Source of the DNA: Dipteris shenzhenensis
Taxonomy: Eukaryota > Polypodiophyta > Polypodiopsida > Gleicheniales
DNA length: 64,000 nt
Direction: 5' to 3' (one strand)
NCBI GenBank assembly: GCA_047967505.1
Contig: CM106539.1
Below are positions 41,824-51,491 of the stretch, piece after piece (positions within the stretch are counted from its first letter, which is position 1; each line of letters begins with the position of its first letter). Under the pieces are notes generated by a model. The model had not been told where the DNA came from and did not search any database. It saw nothing but the letters and a program-made list of their open reading frames with translations. The translations under genes and the position numbers were made by a program.

Positions 41824-42953
41824 TGTTGGAATGGTCACCTCCCCATCTGTAAGCCCCCATATGAGGAGAGCATGGGGGAGGGAGACCTAGGGCAGAAGAT
41901 GCCCAGAGAAGAGAGAGGGAGGGGGCTGCCACATGGGCAGCTCCTCACAGCCAATAGAGGAGGATCCCTTAAGGAACAGTACGGGACAGCAGTGTCTCTA
42001 AGTACGGGTGATGACGCGTGGCTGTACGGGACTGCAGATCCTTGGAAGCGCAATGACATCAGCAGGGTGCGCGGACCTGTACGGCTGCAGTACAGCTGCA
42101 TGGCGGGGGTCTGTGGGCAGGTATGAAGCCTGCAAGAGAGCCTAGCAGCAGCCCAAAAAGGCCTGGCTAGGGCCCTTATATAGGGTCTGAAGAAAAGCCC
42201 CAACCAGGTCGGTTTTACAGACTGGGGCGGGGGGGGGCAGACTGGTCGGCCCAAACAGACCAGCCAGTCGGCCCATTTAGGGCTGGCTGGTCGGTTGGTT
42301 CAAGGGGCCTTGAGCCCTATAAAAGGAGAGGCCTTGGGCCTCATTTCACATCCAGCAGAGCAGCTTTGGGAGAAGCAGAAGGGAGCAGCACATCCACCAT
42401 CCTTGGGCCTCTACACAGGAAGTGAAGGAGAGAGGTGTTGCTGCAGACTTAGCTCCAGGAAGAGGCTGAACCTAGACTGTCTTCTAGGGCAGAAGGTTAC
42501 TGAGATCGTCATCACTTGGAGCAGCCCTCACAGGAGCAGCAAAGGGGGAGCCTTAGGCCTACATTCAGGAGGACAAGGAGACCTAGGAGAAGTTGCAGAC
42601 TGAGCTAGAGTGGCTGCCCACCTAGGCTGGCTTCCGGACAGCAAGGTGGAAGGGATCTAAACAGAGAGTCTACATATGCTCGAGGTGGAGCACGCACGCT
42701 CAGAGATCTAGAAGTGCCAGGCTTGTAGTAGAAGGACCTTTTGGTATTGTATCCTGTCCTAGTTTCTGGACGGACGGAAATATAAAGTGTTGCTTCTATA
42801 TTTGTCTCTGAGCATTGTCTATTTACTGGCTTGCACATCTATGCACATTACGTTAAGAAGCTTGTGATTCCACACCCCACATCACACTGTGTGAGCTCCT
42901 GGGCATTACTATCAGTCTTCCCCTGTGTGTACCCTCTGTTGGGTCATTTCTAA
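41824..42953 (+). repeat. Copia-3 3' LTR or solo LTR (about 1.13 kb)
   Basis: Begins TGTTGGAATGGTCACC, like the start of copia-1's LTR, and ends GGTCATTTCTAACA. A TATA box, CCCTATAAAAGG, lies at about 42314-42325, followed by a GC-rich transcribed region. The GTACGG motif (complement of CCGTAC) occurs several times at 41975-42085. The end is placed by the TG...CA rule; no second copy is available to confirm it. Confidence 0.55.
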
Positions 42954-44356
42954 CAACTAATACTTTATAAACAAAGAAATATGAATTTATGTCTTGGAAG
43001 GCCTCGCGGGCCTGTGAGACAAAGTAGAATCCTCACGGATGATCCGAGGGAAACCATCTATACCACATCATATCATTCAGGCCAAGTTTGGTGCTTCTCC
43101 ACTCCAGCTAGATGCAGCCTTTCAGACCATCACATATCTACCACGAGTTAGATCATATGGGCACCAGGGAGACAGAGGTTGCCATGGTTGGCTCTTGATT
43201 CCTCCATGAGGTTGGCGACAGAGGGAGACGAGCGAGGCTGGTATGCACGGACTCACAGATGGTTTGTGAGACTGGGGTTTCACATCGATAGGATACCTCC
43301 TTTTCAGTACAATTTGGATGCCCCTCCGGTACTCCCACCCACCATCCCGATCGGGCCACACACCAACCAGGTCATTCAAGAGGATCTCCTACAGCTACAC
43401 ACCTTTAAGACCTGGTTGGAGCCGAGGGAGCTTCCAGTGAAGCTGAGCTTCTACAGAGATCACTGTCTTCGCATTTCAGAGGAGGGATTCATCACACCAC
43501 CGGGGTACACTAAGCTTCACATGCCTCACTCACTACGGATCTCCATCGAACAGTTTCGCGTATCGTCACACCGCCTCCGCATAGCAGAGGGGGTTCCTAG
43601 GGAGCATCGCATATGCACATTGTGCAACTGCCAAGAGGTTGAGTCAGAGAAGCATTTTATTTTCAGGTGCCCAGTGTACTATGAGATCCGAGGTCGCTAC
43701 CACTATCTCTTCAGAGACGGCTTCGAGGTCCTTTCCATATTCCTCGCACCCAGATCAAAGATGCCTAGCGGCCTTCATTGACGAGGGGGTCCGACACAGA
43801 GAGTACTTACTCAAGCGATGGGGCTTGGCCACACCACCAGACACCTCTCAGAGCAGGATCACAGAGTTCTTCCCATCGAGTGATATTGATCGTCTAGTCT
43901 CTAGACGCAAACATGATAGAGACCTCGACCCGACGACCGTAGCACGACACACGAGGCATCGAGAGGACACACAGATCACTCTAGGGGACCTCTCGTCATT
44001 GTTTAGACCCGAGGCATGCCCCACGGGAGTCACGGTGGCTCTGGTCTTGCGTCGAGCCTCCTCTAGGAGACCGAGACGTACGGCACCCCTTGACAGACAC
44101 CAACGTCCCATCACCGACTATGCACCAACCAAGGCGACATGACATACAAAGGATCCCACTCCCACTCCAGTCTTTTCTTTTCATTGTCACACTCAGATTT
44201 ATTTGATTATGTATGATCAGACTTAGACTCAGCATGGGTGATGATGCTCGTTTAGTAGCTCCACCCTTACTGTGATTTGTATCAGGTTTTCTTTCAGTCT
44301 CATAGACCCATCGGTCTTCCGAAGACTCTAATAAATTTCTTTCTTTTCTTTTTTTT
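42954..44356 (+). pseudogene. LINE-H: 3' part of ORF2 with zinc knuckle, PIP-like motif and tail
   Basis: From about 43090 the post-RT region is open ('MPWLALDSSMRLATEGDERG', 'HRWFVRLGFHIDRIPPF', 'LLQLHTFKTWLEP', 'LRISIEQFRVSSHRLRIAEG'). It continues with the zinc motif HRICTLCNCQEVESEKHFIF plus RCPVYYE. A frameshift near 43730 moves to the frame holding 'SHPDQRCLAAFIDEGVRHREYLL', QSRITEFF (43849-43872), 'ITLGDLSSLFRPEACPTGVT' and the stop at 44142. The 3' UTR ends in CATAGACCCATCGGTCTTCC, GAAGACTCTAATAAATTTC and a T/C-rich tail at about 44356. The first 130 bp (42954-43090) include GGAAGGCCTCGCGGGC, shared with 29293. Confidence 0.85.
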
Positions 44357-44368
44357 CTCCCTCTCGAC

Positions 44369-44388
44369 GGGTTTAGGGTTTAGGGTTT
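44369..44388 (+). repeat. Short telomere-like repeat
   Basis: GGGTTTAGGGTTTAGGGTTT: nearly three units of the plant telomere repeat TTTAGGG, immediately after the LINE-H tail and before LINE-I. Confidence 0.85.
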
Positions 44389-44394
44389 CGCGAC

Positions 44395-46950
44395 TGACAC
44401 ATCGTAAGCGGCGGGCCTTCCTCATCCGTAGAATGGACGAGGTGATCATTCCAAGGGGGGGATCCCACCATTGGTTGGGGGTTTCTATCGGAGGGGAAAC
44501 CACCTATACCCATCACAAACCCATGTGTCTGGCAAAGTTGTGCATGCTCTCTTTATGATGTCCCGATGCAGGCTCCACCCGATATGTCCACTATGCCCCA
44601 GCCCACCACTTGCCACTTGTTCACTGCACAGAACGTACGGACTGCACTCAGCCAGCTTCACAACCGGAGAGCATAGGACCATGAGGGACTACGGACTGAG
44701 CATTTTGATCATGGACACATGGTTTTGGCTCCGGTACTAGCATAGATGTTCAACCACGCCATATGTCACGGCTTCCCACCCTCATGGAGTACCACCACTA
44801 TAGTACCGATACACAAGGCAGGTGACCCCATGGATACTAGGAACTATCGCACTCTCGTGATTGGCCACACGTTGGCCAAGATCTATGGATTGATACTGGA
44901 GAGGGATATCAACAGCCATACAGAGGCACATGGGTAGCATGCTGTAGGGCAGGCAAGTTTCCGGAGACAGCACTTCACTCTGGACCACATCTTCACCTTG
45001 AGGGCTATCATTGAGGAGGTGAGGTCGAGACGCCAGAAAGTCTACACTTGTTTTGTAGACTTTCGGAAGGCCTTCGACACTGTCCCGCGATCCCGCATGA
45101 TCAGGAGACTGCAAGATATGCAAATTCCAGAGGTCCTGATCTGGGGGGTGGTGAGCCTATACGAGTCAATTAGAGGGAGAGTTCGTATCCCAGGAGGCCT
45201 ATCAGAATGGGTTGAGAGCATGATCGGAGTGAAGCAGGGATGCCCTCTCTCACCGACTCTCTTCGAGCTCTACATTGATGAGATTGCATCTTTCATAGAC
45301 CGCCTAGGAGGCGAGGGAGCACTACTAGCAAACTTGATGATACAGATCCTACTATATGCAGATGACATGGTCCTCCTATCACTTCGGCAGAGGGACTCCA
45401 GAGACATCTAGATGCCCTAGAGCTGTTTTGCAGAGAGAGAGACCTGATGGTTAACCTTGGGAAGACCAAGGTCATGATATTCAACACCTTTTACGTAGTG
45501 TTTCACCGACATAGCTTTACATACCAAAGTCAGCCAGTGGAGATTGTGCAGTCCTACACATACTTGGGTGCAGTTTTCACACGACCAATTTTCACAATGA
45601 CTTACGTAGCCAGAGCACGACTCACATGAGGGCATGGTGCCTTGGCCTGACTAGAGCGACAGTGCTTCCAGGCACACTTCCAGGATCCACCAACGAAGTG
45701 TTGGCTTTTCAACACTCTAGTGAGGCTGACCGCCATGTATGCGGTACCTTTTTGAAGATGATTCGTAGTAAGCCTTCGGTCCCCCATCAGATAGTACAAG
45801 CAAAGTTTGCCATGACCCCTCTCTAGGTTGATGCCATTTTTCAGAAAGTGACTTTCCTCCACAGAGTTTGGGACCTACCTCACGAGAGACTTCCGAGGCT
45901 GGCGCTAGAGTCCTCCATACGACTATCTGAGAGTGGGGTAGGTACAGCATGGTTTGCATATGTCACCGCATGGTTTGCTAGTCACAACATTCAGATGGAT
46001 CGGCTTCCCCTATTTCAGTATAGCATGGATGCACCGCCCGAGTTGATCCCGCGAGATGAGATTAACCGCATCATACATTTAGATCTCCTCCAGCTCCACA
46101 CATCTCGCACTGGGGGGGGGGGACCAGGAGTTCCCCACCAAGACCCAGCTCTACTATGACCACTTTCTAAAAGTACCAAAAGATGGCCTCATCATTAGAC
46201 CTTAGTATCTCGAGGACAAAGGAGTCTCACACGCACTGAGGATTGCCATCGAACAGATGCAGGTCTCGTCCCATCAGCTGAAGATCAAGACAGGGAGAGC
46301 TACACGCATACCCAGAGAATAGCGGACTTGCAGGTTGTGCACGATGGGGGCGGTCGAGACAGAGGAGCACTTTCTATGTGTCTGCCCAGCCTACTATGAG
46401 ATCCGAGGGCGCTACCACTACCTTTTTCAGGAGGGGTGCGGCTTTGGCCCACTCTCACGACTGATCCACTTCCAAGACTAGGTTTGTATTGGGCTCTACC
46501 TGATGGAGATGTGACGACACAGGGAGATACTACTACGACATATCAGAGAGCAGGAGGATGGGACCACCGCACCACACGATACCAAGGTAGACTGAGCGCA
46601 AAGACAAGTCACGGATTTCTATGCATTTGACTCAGCCCCAAGGCACTCTGGGATAGAGGAGGAGCTAGCTGACATGAGAGAGAGATGGATAAGTGGAGGG
46701 AGCCGACACAACACGGCCAAACGAGGGGCACAGAGACCATACACGACGCGACAAGCAACCAAAGCACACATGATCGAGGTCCAACCTATTTCAGCTCTCC
46801 TTAGGGGAGATCGGCCGAGGCGAGGCATCACCATTGACATAGCTCATCGTATCTAGAGATCGAGGAGACCACATCCTCCACCACCACCACAGGAGACATC
46901 CCGACAGATGCAGGTACATGAGCTCTTTGCATCTCATCAGAATTGAGATC
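44395..46950 (+). pseudogene. LINE-I: linker, reverse transcriptase and C-terminus, second subfamily
   Basis: 5'-truncated. The decayed linker spans 44400-44740. RT starts at 44746 ('CHGFPPSWSTTTIVPIHKAG') and continues in the same frame across one TAG (44935-44937) to 45411. Motifs are 'ASFRRQHFTLDHIFTLRAII', 'CFVDFRKAFDTVPRSR', 'VKQGCPLSPTLFELYIDEI' and the catalytic 'ILLYADDMVLLS'. Then, with breaks, come 'VNLGKTKVMIFN' (45450), 'RVWDLPHERLPRLALESSIR' (45860) and a zinc motif near 46330-46400 (CRLCTMGAVETEEHFLCVCP). The PIP-like QRQVTDFY is at 46599-46622, followed by 'EELADMRERWISGGSRH' and 'RGDRPRRGITIDIAHRI'. It ends near 46948. The RT palm residues are intact but the frame has several stops and shifts. 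Confidence 0.85.
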
Positions 46951-47062
46951 TCCCGCTCCCCGCCTTTTTTCAGCCCCCTGGGGTACCTCCCGTCATGGGA
47001 GGGGGGGCTCATGTCCCGCTCCTGCACTAAGACCTGCACCGAACACGGGTTAGTCAAACGAA

Positions 47063-48120
47063 ATGGGGAAAGGTGGCAAAGATACAGATAAAGCCACCAA
47101 GAAAGATGACAACAAAGCCAAGAAGCAAACACAGCTGAAACTCGAGGATGTGAACACACGCTACAACAGCAGTGGACTCTGAGTTGACAGCAAAGCAAAG
47201 GCGGGGTCCACCTCTGCCTCAGCTTCAGTCTCAGCTTAAGCTTCAGTTTCAGCTTCAATTTCAGCTTTGGTCTCAGCCACATCCTCATCCTCAGCTTTAG
47301 CCTCAGCGTCAACTCCAGTGCCAATTTCGGCTCCACTTTCGTCCACAGCCTCTACAGTTACAGCTACTGGCTCTGATATACCCCTACCCATGACATCGAT
47401 TGCTCCACCCTCCCCTAGGATAGAGGGGTTGTCACTGACACCATCTCTCCCTTCTTCTCCCGCTACAGTTCTTTCTCCGATTATGAGACTTGCTTTCGAG
47501 GGGTCATACATTGTTCCGCACTACTCGACCTTTTTCTCCCCTCTGCCTCTCAGTCAGCCCACGTTCCCACACCCTACTGGGATCGCCTCCTCCAAGCCAC
47601 TATCATCTCCATACCGCACCCATCTCACCCAGTCATCCAGCCTCTAGCCTCATCCTCACACTTTCATGCCACAGTCCTTTCAGTTTCTACTAGAGCACGG
47701 ACGAGCTGACCCATCAAAGGCTTGGAAGAACTTGCTAATGGAGGTTCATAGCATCCGAGAGCGCCAGAGGGAGCTATCACGCTTCACACAAGAGCAAACA
47801 CACTTCACCCAGGAGTAAGCGCGTCTCATACAATAGCAGATGGGTAGACAAACAAGAACCTACGAGGATAACCGTTTCAGCTACCCTCCTGGAGCAGCAG
47901 TAGAGAGCCAGCAAGGCTCTCAGCATCAGAGTATGTGGGATCCCACGCACTGAGGCTACACCGATGGCAAATGCGACGGCGTTCGTGGCCACTACTCTAG
48001 GGGCGACAAAGCACACGATTGAGAGAGCATGCCGGGTAGGGAGGGACCCCAACCGAGAGGAACTCCTTATCATACGGTTCCATGATGCCTAGGCATGACT
48101 TTCGGCTTTATGTCGTAGGT
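47063..48120 (+). pseudogene. LINE-J ORF1
   Basis: The ATG at 47063 starts MGKGGKDTDKATKKDDNKAK, then KKQTQLKLEDVNTRYNSSGL, stopped by TGA at about 47180. This start matches LINE-G (MGKENGDKGKTQKQLSLEDF). The following text is Ser/Ala/Val-rich (a degenerate TCAGC/TTCAGCTT repeat, 47200-47290) and Thr/Pro-rich, then 'EGSYIVPHYSTFFSPLPLSQ'. Near 47690-47830 there is a charged helical part ('HSIRERQRELSRFTQEQTHF') corresponding to the coiled coil in LINE-G. Several in-frame stops make it a pseudogene. Confidence 0.6.
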
Positions 48121-48344
48121 CAGCCTTACGAGACCAGCCAGCGATCTCCATGGATGAGGACCTCACTCCACTATAGGTTGAAGAGAGGCGCTTTCTGTTG
48201 CAGCACCGGGATCACCCCCGCAAGGAGGCGAAGTGGGTAGTAGTATGAGATGGACAACTCCTTACAGGCCCCTATCGGGCACCCACCTCTCCTCCTGCAT
48301 AGGGAGGCGAGGTCTATGAGACTCAGACATCCGAGACCCTATCA

Positions 48345-49811
48345 TGTACCATCTGGAATTGTAGTGCTACATTATGGTCAAAACCAAGGAACTTCTTGGA
48401 ATCCTATACAGGTCACGACATAGTCTTTGATACAGAGACACGCCAGAGTCCAGAGCACCCACTACCAGTAGTCAACGGGTAAACATGGGAGTATGCCTAC
48501 AGAGATGAGACGAGGGATATAAGAAGGGTTCGAGGGTTAGGAGGAGTCGCGGTCCTTTACACATCCACACTTTTGGGGGCCATCTTAGTGGAGCAGAGAG
48601 ATACACATTCTAGGTTTCTCTGAATCCGGATTTGGCACATGGACAGCCGGGATCTGTTTATTGCATTTTGCTACTTTCCCCCCGAGACCTCCCGCTTTGC
48701 CAGAGATATTCGACGGGAGGATGAGACATCTCCATTTGCTGCTCTTTATCAATCCATTGTTGACTTCTCTAGCCGCGGAGAAGTCCTCCTAGTTGGGGAC
48801 TTCAACGCGAGGACAGGCACTCGTCAAGCACCACTCCTTGACTTCAGGGAAGATTCCACAATACTGCCAGACATTGACCTCGAGGAGGTAGGTATGCTAC
48901 GACTTTCGGCTGACAGAGGAGGACCGTTCACATCTTATGGGCAAGCCCTATTAGACCTCTGCAGGATGCATGATCTCATTATTTATAATGGTCTTGATAG
49001 ATGGCCCGCATCAGGTGGCTTCACGTGCGTTCCACATGAGGGAGGCTTCAGTGTTCTGGACTACATCATGGGATCCCCTGTCTTCACATCTCGCATCACT
49101 GACATTACCGTAGCACCTCTCCCTCTAGGGGCTGATCATACCTATCTTTTCTTTAGCATTTCCACCCCCCGCCGCACAGCACTTTCTACCCCGTTGAGTT
49201 CTTACTCCACCTACCATGATATATGCTTTGATCGCGACCACTCACCTACTTACTCTAGCCGTCTATACATACTTCTCGCATACATTGACTTTATAACCCT
49301 ATTAGAGGATCGTGCTGCCCTAGTCACCCCCTCACTCCACGAAGCTGCCCTTCACGCCTTCCCCCACACCACCCGCTTCACCTACCCACCACCACCTAAG
49401 ACCGTACCCTCTAATAGCTGGTACGATGATGAGTGTAAGGGTTTACACCGTCAACTCAGATTCGAAACCAAAAACAATCTTCCTAGAGAACCAAAGACGC
49501 TACGTGAGTACCCTCGACTGGTACACAGGAAGAAACCTGACTTTGTTCGCCGGAACGAGGAGGAGCTACTAAACATTCTATTCAGTAACAACTCTAAGGA
49601 ATTTTGGCGGAGATTTCTAGAGGGACGGTCCCTCTCACCACTCACTGACACTCAGGTGTGGTTTGATTATGCACACACACTCTATGATATCCCAAATCAG
49701 CCAGACCCTAACCTTTCACATATGCCACGCCCCACATCCTGCACCCTCTTCACTGGGGGGGGTAAAGGATGCCGTAATGAAACCTCACAATGGCTGAGCA
49801 AAGGATCATGA
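48345..49811 (+). pseudogene. LINE-J AP-endonuclease and linker (390-codon open part)
   Basis: The endonuclease begins at about 48345 with 'TIWNCSATLW' (the metal-binding Asn region) and 'DIVFDTETRQ'. One TGA (about 48621) interrupts it before the open frame 48639-49811. In that frame the catalytic loop LLVGDFNARTGTRQ, 'LCRMHDLIIYNGLDRWPAS', 'SVLDYIMGSPVFTSRITDI' and the terminal 'GADHTYLFFSIST' (Asp-His pair) are all present. It thus keeps the residues expected of a LINE AP-like endonuclease that nicks target DNA. The linker follows ('NSWYDDECKGLHRQL', 'FVRRNEEELLNILF', 'YAHTLYDIPNQPD'). The start codon of the frame at 48639 is internal to the domain, not a real start. Confidence 0.85.
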
Positions 49812-50580
49812 GGGACTATGCACTGAGTTCATTGCATATGGGATTAACCTCCTAGCCCCGATCTTAGCAAAGCTATTTAATGAAGCTGTTTGCTTGGGGT
49901 TTCCACGCACCTGGACCATTAAGACTATCTCACCCATTCACAAGGCAGGGATCCCATGATCTCGAAGAACTACAGGACCATTATGATTGGACATGTCATG
50001 TCCAAGATTTACGCATCAGTACTTGATTCTGAGGTCTGCAGATTTGCCGAGTGTCGAGGACATAGAGCGGTAGGACATGCAAGTTTCAGGCGGGATCATG
50101 GGACCATGGACCACATTCTCGCGCTCAGAGGTATGCACACAAATCATACTTGGGGACAGCCCCTCCTTGTTTAGGGTCGAAGCCCGATCAACGGGGGTCA
50201 CAGTGGCCTTGGTTAGACGCAAAGCTAAGACCAAGACTGCACCCTTGAGGGGCCGACAACACTCTATTGCTGACCTCATGCCTACACTGCCTCATCCATC
50301 TTGATGTCCTGCTGCTGATGATGATGATGATGATAATTATGATGATGATGATGATGATGATCATGGGATTGATATATAGTCGACTATCAACATGACTATG
50401 TTGTACTATGTTGTACTTAGGACTTAGTACTATCATTTTGCATTTTTTGCATTCTGCATTGGTGTGGATGCTCGTTTAGTAGCTCCACTACCACAGCTAA
50501 TTGTATCAGGTTTTTCACAGTCTCATAGACCCATCGGTCTTCCAAAGACTTTACTAAACTTTCTTTCTTTTCTTTCTTTC
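49812..50580 (+). pseudogene. LINE-J truncated RT joined to the ORF2 end and 3' tail
   Basis: The first part of RT is present ('LFNEAVCLGFPRTWTIKTIS', 'YRTIMIGHVMSKIYASVL', 'GHASFRRDHGTMDHILALR'). Straight after 'DHILALR' (about 50130) the text becomes 'TQIILGDSPSLFRVEARSTG', the extreme C-terminus. About 1.3-1.5 kb found in the related copies is therefore missing. The 3' UTR has a (GAT)n microsatellite (50310-50360), GATATATAGTCGACTATCAA, and the terminal CATAGACCCATCGGTCTTCC followed by TTTCTTTTCTTTCTTTC. It is very similar to LINE-C's 3' UTR. Confidence 0.85.
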
Positions 50581-51083
50581 TTGGCTGTGAGGTGCTACCC
50601 ATGTGGCAGCCTCCTCCCTCTCTCTATTGTTGTCTGATCCCTGCCCTCATGGCAACCATCATGTTGCCCATGTGACCATCTCTCAGATCCTAGGTCCACC
50701 CCCCCCCCATGCTCTCATCATATGGGGACTGGACAGATGGGGAGATGACCTTTCCAACATCCCCTCTCACCGACACATATCGGCCCAATGCCAACACGTC
50801 GATGACGATGCTCTAGTGACTCCCAGGTCGTCGTTCTCTAGAACACTTCGATGTCGAAATCTTTTCCTGGCTTTTCATCTAGTGGCTCCTGCTCCACCAA
50901 GTCGGGTTCCGCTTCCACACACCATCCTGTTACACAGGTCCATCTCTAGTAGCATCTCTTGGCACCACCATCTTCAATCACGATCATGATCGAACTCGAG
51001 CAATCAAGACGCCACGATCTTCCACTTGTCCCCCTCATAATGAGTAAACAACCTGGAGTCTTCCAGGCACCATGCTCTGAGGG
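50581..51083. other. Unassigned sequence between LINE-J and gypsy-3
   Basis: A moderately GC-rich segment with a 128-codon plus frame (50603-50989, His/Ser/Pro-rich, unrecognised). It includes GATCGTGATTG-type inverted text near 50980 (CACGATCATGATCG). No domain is supported. Confidence 0.35.
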
Positions 51084-51491
51084 TGTAAGAAATCCTAGAT
51101 TTACTATATTTAGAAAATGTGCTAAGGAACAAAAAGGAGACTGAAATAGCAGAGAACAAGGAGTATTTGTATTGCTTGAGTGTCTATAGTATCTATAGTG
51201 TGTCATCCATACAATTGGGCCTCTTTATAAAGAGAGTGAAGAGTCACACATGAAAAGGTGTGTACTCCAAAGTGTATGTGCATGACGAGTGTGTATCCCT
51301 TGTGAAGGGTGTGACCCTTGATGAGAGGGTACATTACAATAGGAGTGTCTCTTCAATAGAATGTCTCTTGTGAAGGGTTGTGCCTCATAGGAAGTGTCCC
51401 ATTGAAAGGGCATACCCTTCCACAAGTATCCATTCATCAAACCATCCATAAGTCCAGATATAGAGAAAGGAATACGTCACAGATCGTGACA
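51084..51491 (-). repeat. Gypsy-3 3' LTR
   Basis: On the minus strand it starts TGTCACGATCTGTGACG at 51491, right after the polypurine tract GAGTGGGAGGGGA (51504-51492). It ends ...AGGATTTCTTACA at 51084, giving TG...CA and 408 bp. It contains several GAAGGGT/ACCCTTC inverted motifs (51295-51425). The 5' LTR partner is missing because the other end of the element is truncated near 55515. Confidence 0.75.

Larger units (their letters stand above)
47063..50580 (+). mobile_element. LINE-J: LINE with ORF1, endonuclease and 3' tail, RT internally deleted
   Basis: This copy runs from an ORF1 ATG (47063) to the conserved tail with TTTC repeats (50580). It contains ORF1 remnants, a nearly intact AP-endonuclease, the linker and the first part of RT, then jumps to the very end of ORF2. 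The RT palm (YADD region), thumb, zinc knuckle and PIP motif are missing, so it cannot move on its own. It is the best copy for the 5' half of the family. It directly follows LINE-I in the same orientation. Confidence 0.85.

Noticed and set aside
41824-42953. Host gene with TATA box and long GC-rich transcript
   Set aside because: Starts TGTTGGAATG right after copia gag/protease remnants and ends in CA, so an LTR explains it better.
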